The position numbers and the translations under genes are program-made. The notes beneath the pieces were generated by a model, which made no database searches, was not told the DNA's origin, and saw only the letters and a program-made list of their open reading frames with translations. 64,000 nucleotides of DNA from Paraburkholderia unamae (GTDB lineage: Bacteria > Pseudomonadota > Gammaproteobacteria > Burkholderiales > Burkholderiaceae), in the NCBI RefSeq assembly GCF_003268775.1, contig NZ_QLSU01000010.1, positions 248,001 through 312,000 of the forward strand. The letters run 5' to 3'. How positions within the stretch are numbered: position 1 is the first letter of the stretch; the number at the start of each line of letters is the position of its first letter. Positions 47,274 to 57,658 of the stretch are shown piece by piece.

Positions 47274-47342
47274 GCGCGCTTCGAGCGCACGGGCGCGGGC
47301 CTTCAATTGGTCCGCGCCGCCCTTGATCCGGGTGCAATCAGC

Positions 47343-47348
47343 TATAAT
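47343..47348 (+). promoter_or_regulatory. Consensus -10 box (TATAAT) ahead of prfB
   Basis: A perfect TATAAT lies 32 bases before the prfB ATG. A TTGATC element is upstream but only 14 bp away, so the -35 is uncertain. Confidence 0.5.
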
Positions 47349-47379
47349 TCAATGTTTTACACGCCGGATCACGACACAA

Positions 47380-48484
47380 ATGGAAGCGGAACGTCTCAAC
47401 GCGATCGAAGCCCTTTTGGCGGACCTGCGCGCGCGCGCAGGCGAGCTACGGGGGTATCTTTGACTACGACGTAAAAGCCCGACGGCTCGTCGAAGTCAAT
47501 AGCGAACTCGAAGACCCCAACGTCTGGAACGACTCCAAGCACGCCCAGGGTCTCGGCAAGGAAAAGAAGCTGCTCGAAGGCGTCGTGCACGTGCTCGACG
47601 GCATCGAGAACGACACGCGCGACACGCAGGACCTCTTCGAGATGGCTCGCGAGGAAGGCGATGAGGACACCCTCGTCTCCATCGAAAGCGACGCCCAGGA
47701 GATCGAAAAGCGCGTAGCCGACGTCGAGTTCCGCCGCATGTTCGCGAATCCGGCCGACCCGAATAACGCGTTCATCGACATCCAGGCGGGCGCGGGCGGC
47801 ACCGAGGCCTGCGACTGGGCGTCGATGCTGCTGCGCCAGTACGTGCGCTACTGCGAACGCAAGGGCTTCAAGACCGAAGTGCTCGAAGAGTCCGAAGGCG
47901 ACGTGGCCGGCATCAAGAGCGCGACGATCAAGGTCGAGGGCGAATACGCCTATGGCTTCCTGCGCACCGAAACCGGCATTCACCGGCTCGTGCGCAAGTC
48001 GCCGTTCGACTCGTCGGGCGGCCGTCACACGTCGTTCTCGTCGGTGTTCGTATATCCGGAAATCGACGACTCGTTCGAGATCGAAGTCAATCCGGCCGAT
48101 CTGCGCATCGACACCTACCGCGCTTCCGGCGCGGGCGGTCAGCACATCAACAAGACCGACTCCGCCGTGCGTATCACGCACGTTCCGTCGGGCATCGTCG
48201 TGCAGTGCCAGAACGACCGCTCGCAGCACCGCAACCGCGCCGAAGCGATGGCCATGCTGAAATCGCGCCTGTACGAAGCCGAAATGCGCAAGCGCCAGTC
48301 GGAACAGGACAAGCTCGAAGCGGGCAAGTCGGACGTGGGCTGGGGCCACCAGATCCGCTCCTACGTGCTCGACAACAGCCGCATCAAGGATCTGCGCACG
48401 AACGTCGAAATCAGCAACACCAAGGCCGTGCTCGACGGCGATCTCGACGCCTTCATCAGCGCAAGCCTGAAACAGGGCGTGTAA
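47380..48484 (+). CDS. prfB: Peptide chain release factor 2, with programmed +1 frameshift
   Basis: RF2 (367 residues after frameshift) ends translation at UGA and UAA. The first 27 codons (47380-47460) run into an in-frame TGA at 47461-47463. The site reads GGGGG-TAT-CTT-TGA-C, where a slip by one base at CTT puts GAC in frame and continues to 48484. This is the classical autoregulatory frameshift with an internal Shine-Dalgarno-like G run. The stop-codon reading motif SPF (KSPFDSSGGRH) and the catalytic GGQ (SGAGGQHINKTDSAV) are present. lysS follows at 205 bp. Confidence 0.97.
47452..47464 (+). promoter_or_regulatory. RF2 programmed frameshift site
   Basis: The G run, TAT, the slippery CTT, then TGA and C. 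Low RF2 makes the ribosome pause at TGA and shift +1; high RF2 ends the peptide at residue 27. Confidence 0.95.
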
Positions 48485-48689
48485 GCTTCTTGCGCGCCAC
48501 GGGCGCTGCATTGCATCGCATGCCGCCCTTTCCCGCCGTGCCGCCCGCATTCACTGCGAGGCGCGCACAGCGGGAATCGAAGTCCGCTTGTTGCGCGCCA
48601 TGCGCGCCGTGTCCCGCGAAGGACCACACCGGGGCCGCCGCCCCGAACACTCGCCGAAACACCCGCGAATCAAAGAACACCGAGCCATC

Positions 48690-50225
48690 ATGACCGAACC
48701 GACCCAGCAGAACGCGCCCAGCGCCGCGCCCGAACTCGACGACAACCAGATCATCGCCGAGCGCCGCGAGAAACTGCGCGCACTGCGCGAGGCAGGCGTC
48801 GCCTATCCGAACGACTTCCGCCCGACCCACCACGCCGCCGACCTGCAACGCGACTACGCCGATACCGACAAGGACGCACTCGAAGCGAAACCGCTCGACG
48901 TGGCGATCGCCGGCCGCATGATGCTCAAGCGCGTGATGGGCAAGGCAAGCTTCGCCACGGTGCGCGACGGCTCGGGCCAGATCCAGTTCTTCATCACGCC
49001 CGCCGACGTGGGCGAGACGACCTACGACGCGTTCAAGAAGTGGGACCTGGGCGACATCGTCGCGGCCAGGGGCGTGCTGTTCCGTACCAACAAGGGCGAA
49101 CTCTCGGTGCGCGTCACCGAACTGCGCCTGCTGTCGAAGTCGCTGCGTCCGCTGCCGGACAAGTTCCACGGTCTTTCGGACCAGGAAATGCGCTATCGCC
49201 AGCGCTACGTCGACCTGATCGTCACGCCCGAAGCGCGCGATACGTTCGTCGCGCGCACCAAGGCCATCTCCTCGGTGCGCCGCTTCATGGCCGACGCGGG
49301 CTTCATGGAAGTCGAAACGCCGATGCTGCACCCGATCCCGGGCGGCGCGGCGGCCAAGCCGTTCGTCACGCACCACAACGCGCTCGACATGCAGATGTTC
49401 ATGCGTATCGCGCCCGAGCTGTATCTGAAGCGCCTGGTCGTGGGCGGCTTCGAGCGCGTGTTCGAAATCAACCGGAATTTCCGTAACGAAGGCGTTTCGC
49501 CGCGTCACAATCCGGAATTCACGATGATGGAGTTCTACGCCGCGTACACCGACTACACGTGGCTCATGGACTTCACCGAGCAGTTGATCCGCCAGGCCGC
49601 GATCGACGCATCGGGCACCGCCGTGCTCACGTACCAAGGCCGCGAACTCGATCTGTCGAAGCCGTTCCATCGCCTGACGATCGTGCAGGCCATCCAGAAG
49701 TACGCGCCGCAATACACGAACGAGCAGCTTGCCGACGCGGCCTTCCTGCGCACGGAACTCAAGAAGTTCGGCGTGGACGCGAACCAGCCGCAGTTCCTCA
49801 ACGCGGGCGTGGGCGCGCTGCAACTGGCGCTGTTCGAAGAGACCGCCGAGTCACAACTGTGGGAACCGACCTACATCATCGACTACCCGGTCGAAGTCTC
49901 GCCGCTCGCGCGCGCCTCGGACACGCTGCCGGGCATCACCGAGCGTTTCGAGCTCTTCATCACGGGCCGCGAGATCGCCAACGGCTTCTCGGAGCTCAAC
50001 GATCCGGAAGACCAGGCCGCCCGCTTCAAGAAGCAGGTCGAGCAGAAGGACGCCGGTGACGAAGAAGCCATGTTCTACGACGCCGACTACATCCGCGCGC
50101 TCGAGTACGGCATGCCCCCGACGGGCGGCTGCGGTATCGGCATCGACCGCCTGATCATGCTGCTCACGGACAGCGCCAGCATCCGCGACGTGATCCTCTT
50201 CCCGCACCTGCGCCGCGAAGACTAA
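48690..50225 (+). CDS. lysS: Lysyl-tRNA synthetase (class II)
   Basis: A 511-residue class II synthetase. It has the N-terminal OB-fold anticodon domain (DVAIAGRMMLKRVMGKASFA). Motif 2 is FEINRNFRNEGVSPRHNPEF and motif 3 is GCGIGIDRLIMLL at the end. The ATG at 48690 gives the usual acidic start (MTEPTQQNAPSAAPELDDNQ); the open frame upstream is spurious. A strong terminator follows. Confidence 0.97.
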   Translation: MTEPTQQNAPSAAPELDDNQIIAERREKLRALREAGVAYPNDFRPTHHAADLQRDYADTDKDALEAKPLDVAIAGRMMLKRVMGKASFATVRDGSGQIQFFITPADVGETTYDAFKKWDLGDIVAARGVLFRTNKGELSVRVTELRLLSKSLRPLPDKFHGLSDQEMRYRQRYVDLIVTPEARDTFVARTKAISSVRRFMADAGFMEVETPMLHPIPGGAAAKPFVTHHNALDMQMFMRIAPELYLKRLVVGGFERVFEINRNFRNEGVSPRHNPEFTMMEFYAAYTDYTWLMDFTEQLIRQAAIDASGTAVLTYQGRELDLSKPFHRLTIVQAIQKYAPQYTNEQLADAAFLRTELKKFGVDANQPQFLNAGVGALQLALFEETAESQLWEPTYIIDYPVEVSPLARASDTLPGITERFELFITGREIANGFSELNDPEDQAARFKKQVEQKDAGDEEAMFYDADYIRALEYGMPPTGGCGIGIDRLIMLLTDSASIRDVILFPHLRRED

Positions 50226-50244
50226 GCGACACGGCTTTTGCCCG

Positions 50245-50285
50245 AACGGGGCGCATGCGGCTCATTCCGCATGCGCCCCGTTTTT
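50245..50285 (+). terminator. Rho-independent terminator after lysS
   Basis: A long hairpin with arms CGGGGCGCATGCGG and CCGCATGCGCCCCG, followed by five T residues. Confidence 0.9.
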
Positions 50286-50529
50286 CATTTGCGGATTCGC
50301 TGGAAGTTTGTAACCATCGGTAAAAGCTGCTGCCCTGCACCGCACCAGAAGCGGGCATGCCGATTGCGACAGTGTGAAAAACCGCGCTGTGCAATGCTGC
50401 GCGAAGATCGCCCCCTTTTTGCCCCTCTGCCGTCACGGCGCCGGGTTACAAATTGAAACGCCCAGGCAATCCGATTGGCTCACACTGGGTCTCACAAGAG
50501 AGCCAACTCTGCAAAAGACGGAGCCATTG

Positions 50530-51255
50530 ATGAACACACCTGATCCGACCACACAGAAGCGCCGCCTGCATCCACTGATCGCAACTGCGGCGGCGGCCGT
50601 CATCGTCGCGAGCCTTGCAGCCACGGCGGCGATTACCGGCGTTTTCCCGAAAGCTTCCAGCACCGCCGAGCAGACCGCGCAGGTTCAGACCGGCCAGACG
50701 GCGATGACGGCCTCGCAGCCGGAAGTCGTCGATTCGACGAAACCGGTGCAAGCCTCGCAGTACGCGCAAAACGCCCAGAATGCGCCGGCTGAGCAGGAGC
50801 AAGCGCCACAACAAGCGCCGCGGCAGGCCCAGGCGCCCGTTGCCGCGCCCGCGCAGCAGTACGGCCAGCCACCGCAGTCTTCGCAGCAGTACGCACAGGA
50901 AGCGCAGCCCGCCCAGGCCGTGTGCGGGTCGTGCGGCACGGTCGAAGCGATTTCCGAGGTCAAGCAAGAAGGCCATGGCACGGGCATTGGCGCGGTAGGC
51001 GGCGCCGTGGCGGGCGGTGTGGTCGGCAACCAGTTCGGCGCGGGCAACGGCCGTACCGCCATGACGCTGCTTGGCGCGCTGGGCGGCGGCCTCGCGGGCA
51101 ACTCGGTCGAAAAGCACCTGCGCAGCACGACGAGCTATTCGGTGCGCGTGCATATGGAGAACGGCAAGACGCGCTACTTCACCTACCACCAGGCGCCGCC
51201 GTTCCAGCAAGGTCAGCGCGTGCGCGTGGAAAACGGCGCCCTGGTGGCGGCTTGA
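50530..51255 (+). CDS. Glycine-zipper (2TM, SlyB-like) envelope protein
   Basis: A 241-residue protein. An N-terminal membrane segment (about residues 17-37, IATAAAAVIVASLAATAAI) has no lipobox, so it is a signal anchor or a cleavable signal. A Gln/Ala/Pro-rich stretch (QEQAPQQAPRQAQAP) follows. The C-terminal third has a CGSCG motif, then a glycine zipper (GTGIGAVGGAVAGGVVGNQFG ...GALGGGLAGN) and a short SH3-like end (YSVRVHMENGKTRYFTY). Glycine-zipper proteins pack in or near the outer membrane. It stands alone after lysS. Confidence 0.85.
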   Translation: MNTPDPTTQKRRLHPLIATAAAAVIVASLAATAAITGVFPKASSTAEQTAQVQTGQTAMTASQPEVVDSTKPVQASQYAQNAQNAPAEQEQAPQQAPRQAQAPVAAPAQQYGQPPQSSQQYAQEAQPAQAVCGSCGTVEAISEVKQEGHGTGIGAVGGAVAGGVVGNQFGAGNGRTAMTLLGALGGGLAGNSVEKHLRSTTSYSVRVHMENGKTRYFTYHQAPPFQQGQRVRVENGALVAA

Positions 51256-51294
51256 CGATGTGACCTGACGCGCTCGATTCGGGCGCGGCACAAG

Positions 51295-51332
51295 AAAAAA
51301 GGCGATTCGCCATCAGCGAATCGCCTTTTTCA
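51295..51332. terminator. Bidirectional terminator between the glycine-zipper gene and the isc operon end
   Basis: Hairpin arms GGCGATTCGC and GCGAATCGCC around CATCA, with A6 on the left and T5 on the right. It ends the isc operon on the minus strand. Confidence 0.9.
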
Positions 51333-51363
51333 TTGACTGCCCCAAGTGGGCGCCGTCGCGGGA

Positions 51364-51561
51364 TCAGTAGTCCGCGTCCTCGATCCACGCGGCCTGGATC
51401 GCTTCGAGAATCTTCTCGTTCGAACGCTCGGGGTCGTCGTCGAAACCGTCCAGCTCAGTGATCCAGCGGTGCAGATCGGTGAAGCGTACGTATTGCGGAT
51501 CCACTTCCGGATGGGTGTCCGTCAACGCCATCGCGATGTCCTGCGTATCGGTCCATTTCAT
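51364..51561 (-). CDS. iscX: Fe-S assembly protein IscX
   Basis: A 65-residue acidic protein. The start MKWTDTQDIAMALTDTHPEV and the end ILEAIQAAWIEDADY match IscX (YfhJ), a small protein that binds IscS and may act as an iron donor or regulator. It is the last gene of the isc operon, 23 bp after fdx. Confidence 0.93.
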   Translation of the reverse strand: MKWTDTQDIAMALTDTHPEVDPQYVRFTDLHRWITELDGFDDDPERSNEKILEAIQAAWIEDADY

Positions 51562-51584
51562 GGCTGCCCGCTCCTCTTGTTGGC

Positions 51585-51926
51585 TCAGTGGTTTTCCTTC
51601 GCGTGGTTGATCGAGTAACGCGGGATCTCGACCACCAGGTCGTCGTTCTCAGGCACGAGTGCCTGGCACGACAGCCGCGACGTCGGCTCCAGGCCCCACG
51701 CCTTGTCGAGCAGATCGTCCTCGTCTTCCTCGGACGGCTCGAGCGCGTTGAAACCCTCGCGCACGATCACGTGACAGGTCGTGCAGGCGCACGACTTCTC
51801 ACAAGCGTGCTCGATTTCGATGCCGTGTTCGAGCAGCGCGTCGCACACGCTCTCGCCCGGCTTGGCGTCGATAACCGCGCCCTCTGGGCACAGTTCGACA
51901 TGAGGCAGCACCACGATTTGAGGCAT
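51585..51926 (-). CDS. fdx: ISC-system [2Fe-2S] ferredoxin
   Basis: A 113-residue adrenodoxin-type ferredoxin that supplies electrons for cluster assembly. The ligands are Cys42, Cys48, Cys51 and Cys87 (HACEKSCACTTC, then RLSCQAL). The ATG at 51926 (MPQIVVLPHVELCPEG) gives the usual start; another ATG lies six codons up. It follows hscA, with a 162-bp gap. Confidence 0.95.
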   Translation of the reverse strand: MPQIVVLPHVELCPEGAVIDAKPGESVCDALLEHGIEIEHACEKSCACTTCHVIVREGFNALEPSEEDEDDLLDKAWGLEPTSRLSCQALVPENDDLVVEIPRYSINHAKENH

Positions 51927-52088
51927 TGTGATTTCCGTATCCAATAACTTTCATATCGGGCGCATGCCCCGCCTTCGACGGCGGCATGTGCCCATTCTAC
52001 TGGGGTCGCGCGCTTGCCTGCATCGGGAAAGCACGCACACGCGGCGGCGTTTGCCCATGCAAGCGCCGCGCGCCCGACCGCGTTCTTC

Positions 52089-53960
<1,872 letters not shown>

Positions 53961-54045
53961 CTGTGTGATCTGCTTTTTAACCTGGTGGGCGCGAGCGCCC
54001 GATATCCGTTTCAGCGTGGTTTCAGCTTGAATGCGGCCTGGACTT

Positions 54046-54594
54046 TCAGCCTTCGAGCCGCTCGATCTGCGTGTCGATCTCGCCCGCTACGCGCTCGATG
54101 AACATGAGCTGGCGCACCGCTTCGGCCGCCGGCTGGTTCGAGCCGCTGTCGAGCAGCGCCGCGAGCTTCGTGAAGCGCGCGCGCTCGTCGTCGCGCAACT
54201 CGCTCGCGAGCGTGTCGAGCGCGTCGACATTCTTCGCGGCGACCGCGTCTTCAATCGCCTCGCGCCACTCCATTTGCTGCATGAGGAACGCGGGCTCCAT
54301 CGCCGTGTTGTTCTCCGCGCCGACGTCGATGCCGCGCAGATGCAGCAGGTACTTCGCGCGCTTGAGCGGATCGCGCAGCGTCTGGTACGCCTCGTTCGTG
54401 CGCGTGGCCCATTGCATGGCGACGCGCTTTTGCGCCTCGCCCGCCGCGGCGAAGCGGTCGGGGTGCACCTGCGCCTGCACCGTTCGGTAAGCGTGGTCGA
54501 GCGCGTTCGCGTCGATCTCGAACTGCTCGGTCAGTCCGAACAGCACGAAATGGCTATCGGAAAGCGAGCGGGACGGCGTGGAAGACGTGCTCAT
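54046..54594 (-). CDS. hscB: Fe-S assembly co-chaperone HscB
   Basis: A 182-residue J-domain protein. The HPD motif is His44-Pro45-Asp46 (AQVHPDRFAA) and the C-terminal helical bundle (AMEPAFLMQQMEWREAIEDA) binds IscU. It brings IscU to HscA and stimulates its ATPase. The ATG at 54594 is preferred over one 16 codons up. It lies 85 bp before hscA, with a hairpin terminator between it and iscA. Confidence 0.93.
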   Translation of the reverse strand: MSTSSTPSRSLSDSHFVLFGLTEQFEIDANALDHAYRTVQAQVHPDRFAAAGEAQKRVAMQWATRTNEAYQTLRDPLKRAKYLLHLRGIDVGAENNTAMEPAFLMQQMEWREAIEDAVAAKNVDALDTLASELRDDERARFTKLAALLDSGSNQPAAEAVRQLMFIERVAGEIDTQIERLEG

Positions 54595-54640
54595 CGGTTC
54601 AAACGTTCTCGTGGGGCCATCGAAACAGGCCATGAAAATC

Positions 54641-54666
54641 AAAAAGGCGGCACAGGCCGCCTTTTC
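54641..54666 (-). terminator. Terminator-like hairpin between iscA and hscB
   Basis: Hairpin arms GGCGGC and GCCGCC with T5 at its end on the minus strand. It lies inside the isc operon, just after iscA, so it could be partial termination. Confidence 0.7.
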
Positions 54667-54682
54667 ACCGCTACGCGCGGAC

Positions 54683-55006
54683 TCAAACGCGGAAGGACTC
54701 GCCGCAGCCGCACTCGTCCTTCACATTCGGGTTGTTGAACTTGAAGCCCTCGTTCAGCCCTTCGCGCACGAAGTCGAGCTGCGTGCCGTCGATATAGGCC
54801 AGGCTCTTCGGGTCGACGATGACTTTCACGCCGTAGCTCTCGAACACGTTGTCCTCGTCCGCCAGCTCGTCGACGTACTCGAGCTTGTACGCGAGGCCCG
54901 AGCAGCCCGTCGTACGCACGCCGAGGCGCAGGCCCACGCCCTTGCCACGACGGACCAGATACTTCTGCACGTGCTGTGCCGCTTTTTCTGTCAACGTAAT
55001 TGCCAT
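54683..55006 (-). CDS. iscA: Fe-S assembly protein IscA
   Basis: A 107-residue A-type carrier. Its three cysteines are Cys35 (TTGCSGLAY), Cys99 and Cys101 (ECGCGESF). It passes iron or clusters to target proteins. The ATG at 55006 (MAITLTEKAAQHV) gives the family start; the open frame upstream is spurious. It lies 163 bp after iscU. Confidence 0.96.
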   Translation of the reverse strand: MAITLTEKAAQHVQKYLVRRGKGVGLRLGVRTTGCSGLAYKLEYVDELADEDNVFESYGVKVIVDPKSLAYIDGTQLDFVREGLNEGFKFNNPNVKDECGCGESFRV

Positions 55007-55169
55007 AGCGTCTTCGCCGCGCCCCGCGCCGTCCGGTTTGGCTCTCGCCCTACCTCGCGCCGCGACGCAACCCTGCTGCATCCAAAATCGTTAGTCCCGC
55101 GGCGCCGCACCCGTGGGTCCGGCGCCGTCCTGCATCCACCGCACTGCGGCGGCCGCGCGCCTGGCGTGC

Positions 55170-55574
55170 TTACGCCGCGTCGGCCTTCGCTTCCGTCGTG
55201 TGACGCTGACGGTAATCGGCCACCGCTGCCTTGATCGCGTCTTCCGCGAGAATCGAGCAGTGGATCTTCACCGGCGGCAGCGCCAGTTCTTCGGCGATCT
55301 GCGTGTTCTTGATCGAGAGCGCCTGGTCGAGCGTCTTGCCCTTCACCCACTCGGTCACGAGCGAGCTCGAAGCGATGGCCGAGCCGCAGCCGTAGGTCTT
55401 GAACTTCGCGTCTTCGATCACGCCGTCCGCGCCCACGCGAATCTGCAACTTCATCACGTCGCCGCAAGCCGGTGCGCCGACCATGCCGGTGCCGACCGTG
55501 TCGTCGTCCTTCGAGAACGAGCCGACGTTACGCGGGTTTTCGTAGTGGTCCAGAACCTTGTCGCTATATGCCAT
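55170..55574 (-). CDS. iscU: Fe-S cluster scaffold IscU
   Basis: A 134-residue scaffold on which clusters are built. Ligands Cys37, Cys63 and Cys106 and the key Asp39 are all present (GAPACGDV, YGCGSA, KIHCSILA). The LPPVK motif at residues 99-103 is the HscA recognition site. An AAGGAG ribosome site precedes the ATG at 55574, with a GTG two codons earlier. It is 98 bp after iscS. Confidence 0.97.
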   Translation of the reverse strand: MAYSDKVLDHYENPRNVGSFSKDDDTVGTGMVGAPACGDVMKLQIRVGADGVIEDAKFKTYGCGSAIASSSLVTEWVKGKTLDQALSIKNTQIAEELALPPVKIHCSILAEDAIKAAVADYRQRHTTEAKADAA

Positions 55575-55672
55575 GATCACACTCCTTCAATTCGTTGGCC
55601 GCGCTGCATGCAGTTCTCTGCTCGTTGCGCTGCGGCCGGGTCGATGTTCGTTGCTGACTCTGCCCGTGCGCC

Positions 55673-56896
55673 TTAGTGCGCCGCCCACTGGATGGTCGAC
55701 AGGTCAACGCCGTCCTTGTGCATCTCCCACAGCGGCGAGAGGTCGCGCAGCTTGGCGATCTTCGTCTTCAGCAGGTTGATGACGTAGTCCACATCCTGCT
55801 CGGTCGTGAAGCGGCCCACCGTGAAGCGGATCGAGCTGTGCGCCAGCTCGTCGTTACGGCCGAGCGCGCGCAGCACGTACGACGGCTCGAGCGAAGCCGA
55901 CGTGCACGCCGAGCCCGACGACACCGCCACGTCCTTCACCGCCATGATCAGCGACTCGCCTTCGACGAAGTTGAAGCTGATGTTCAGGTTGTGCGGGACA
56001 CGCTTTTCCATGTCGCCGTTCACGTAGGTTTCTTCGATTTCCTGCAAGCCGCGCAGCAGCTTGTCGCGCAGCATGCGGATACGCTCGTTTTCCGTGGCCA
56101 TCTCTTCGCGCGCCAGACGGAACGCTTCGCCCATGCCGACGATCTGATGCGTCGCCAGCGTGCCCGAACGCATGCCGCGCTCGTGACCGCCGCCGTGCAT
56201 CTGCGCTTCGATACGGATACGCGGCTTACGACGCACGTACAACGCGCCGATGCCCTTCGGGCCGTAGGTCTTGTGCGCCGAGAACGACATCAGGTCGACC
56301 TTGAGCTTTTGCAGGTCGATGGGCGCCTTGCCCGTCGATTGCGCGGCGTCGACGTGGAAAATGATGCCCTTTTCGCGGCAGATTTCACCGATCGTCTCGA
56401 TGTCCTGGATCACGCCGATCTCGTTGTTCACGTGCATGACGGAAACGAGGATCGTGTCGGGGCGAATCGCAGCCTTGAACACGTCGAGGTCGATCAGGCC
56501 GTCATCCTTGACGTCCAGATACGTGACTTCGTAGCCTTCGCGCTCGAGCTCTCGGCAGGTGTCGAGCACGGCCTTGTGCTCGGTCTTCACCGTGATGATG
56601 TGCTTGCCCTTGCTCTTGTAGAAGTGCGCGGCACCCTTGATCGCGAGGTTGTCCGATTCGGTCGCGCCGGAGGTCCAGATGATTTCACGCGGGTCGGCGT
56701 TGACGAGCGCCGCGACCTGCTCGCGCGCTTCCTCGACGGCACGCTCCGCGTCCCAGCCGTAGGCGTGGCTGCGCGACGCCGGATTGCCGAACTGCTCGCG
56801 CAGATACGGAATCATCTTGTCCACCACACGCGGGTCGACGGGCGTCGTCGCGCTGTAATCCATGTAAATGGGCAGGTGGGGAATGTCGTTATTCAT
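55673..56896 (-). CDS. iscS: Cysteine desulfurase IscS
   Basis: A 407-residue PLP enzyme that takes sulfur from cysteine for Fe-S clusters and tRNA thiolation. The PLP lysine lies in SFSAHKTYGPKG and the active-site Cys in the loop SSGSACTSASLEPSYV. The start PIYMDYSATTPVDPRVVDKM is typical. It is the second gene of the isc operon, 73 bp after iscR. Confidence 0.97.
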   Translation of the reverse strand: MNNDIPHLPIYMDYSATTPVDPRVVDKMIPYLREQFGNPASRSHAYGWDAERAVEEAREQVAALVNADPREIIWTSGATESDNLAIKGAAHFYKSKGKHIITVKTEHKAVLDTCRELEREGYEVTYLDVKDDGLIDLDVFKAAIRPDTILVSVMHVNNEIGVIQDIETIGEICREKGIIFHVDAAQSTGKAPIDLQKLKVDLMSFSAHKTYGPKGIGALYVRRKPRIRIEAQMHGGGHERGMRSGTLATHQIVGMGEAFRLAREEMATENERIRMLRDKLLRGLQEIEETYVNGDMEKRVPHNLNISFNFVEGESLIMAVKDVAVSSGSACTSASLEPSYVLRALGRNDELAHSSIRFTVGRFTTEQDVDYVINLLKTKIAKLRDLSPLWEMHKDGVDLSTIQWAAH

Positions 56897-56969
56897 CTAT
56901 CGCTCCGGGGAATCTTTGTGCTGCGCTGTACTGTGTATTGCGTTCTGGCGGCCTGACCCAACTCGCGGC

Positions 56970-57503
56970 TCACGAACCCGCCATGTTGAAGATCGAGTTC
57001 GGCCCTAGCGGCACCGCCCTCACCGGCTCGACCGCCGGCGCCTCGGCGCGGCGGTCGCGCAGAACCGTGGGCGCGGCGCCTTCGCGGGCGCGCTGCTTGT
57101 CCACCAGGTCCTTGAGCGACACCGAATCGAGGTACTCGACCATCTTCTGGTTCAGCGTCGACCAGAGTTCGTGCGTCATGCAGTGGCCGTCGTGCTGCTT
57201 GGTGCCTTCGCACGCGCCCTTGCCGCCGCACTGCGTGGCATCGAGCGGCTCGTCCACGGCGATGATGATGTCCGCGACCGTAACGTCCTCCGCGCGGCGC
57301 GCGAGGTTGTAGCCGCCGCCCGGCCCACGGACCGATTCGACGATTTCATGACGGCGCAGCTTGCCGAACAGCTGTTCGAGGTAAGACAGCGAGATGTGCT
57401 GCCGCTGGCTGATACCCGCAAGCGTCACCGGGCCCTGCTCCTGGCGCAGGGCCAGGTCGATCATCGCCGTGACGGCGAAACGGCCTTTAGTGGTGAGTCT
57501 CAT
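56970..57503 (-). CDS. iscR: Fe-S cluster-sensing regulator IscR
   Basis: A 177-residue Rrf2-family repressor. It has an N-terminal winged helix (MRLTTKGRFAVTAMIDLAL, with SLSYLEQLFGKLR as recognition region) and three cluster cysteines Cys92, Cys98 and Cys108 followed by His111. The spacing between the last two Cys is longer than in E. coli (C104). It senses cluster status and represses its own operon. I chose the ATG at 57503, the conserved start, over a TTG six codons earlier. Confidence 0.95.
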   Translation of the reverse strand: MRLTTKGRFAVTAMIDLALRQEQGPVTLAGISQRQHISLSYLEQLFGKLRRHEIVESVRGPGGGYNLARRAEDVTVADIIIAVDEPLDATQCGGKGACEGTKQHDGHCMTHELWSTLNQKMVEYLDSVSLKDLVDKQRAREGAAPTVLRDRRAEAPAVEPVRAVPLGPNSIFNMAGS

Positions 57504-57520
57504 GATGTAGGGGAACCGCA

Positions 57521-57545
57521 ATTCTCGACAATTTTCGTCAAGTAT
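57521..57545 (-). promoter_or_regulatory. Second IscR-like box, over the -10 and start of transcription
   Basis: A 25-bp imperfect palindrome that on the minus strand starts ATACTTGAC and ends GTCGAGAAT. It is a weaker match to the IscR type 1 consensus than the neighbouring site. Confidence 0.65.
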
Positions 57546-57568
57546 AAATACATGACTAGTTTAGTCAA
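57541..57568 (-). promoter_or_regulatory. iscR operon promoter
   Basis: On the minus strand -35 TTGACT (57563-57568) and -10 TATACT (57541-57546) are 16 bp apart. The -35 lies inside the first IscR box and the -10 inside the second. Confidence 0.8.
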
Positions 57569-57572
57569 GTAT
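57548..57572 (-). promoter_or_regulatory. IscR type 1 binding site
   Basis: A 25-bp site that on the minus strand reads ATACTTGACT, a 5-bp centre, then AGTCATGTAT. It matches the E. coli type 1 consensus (ATASYYGACTRwwwYAGTCRRSTAT) at nearly every fixed position and covers the -35. Confidence 0.85.
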
Positions 57573-57619
57573 CCGTGTTGCGAATTGGGTTATTAGGTGC
57601 GTTGCGAATAGCGAAAAGT

Positions 57620-57651
57620 GGCGCGATTGCTGCATTCGACCGAATCGCGCC
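57620..57651 (-). terminator. Probable terminator after the tyrosine phosphatase gene
   Basis: Hairpin arms GGCGCGATT and AATCGCGCC; on the minus strand it is followed by a short CTTTT. It separates the phosphatase gene from the isc operon. Confidence 0.5.
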
Positions 57652-57658
57652 GCTCATC

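Noticed and set aside
47230..47585. prfB looked like a broken gene, with a short frame ended by TGA and a second frame starting later.
   Set aside because: The stop lies in the classical RF2 frameshift site, so the gene is intact.
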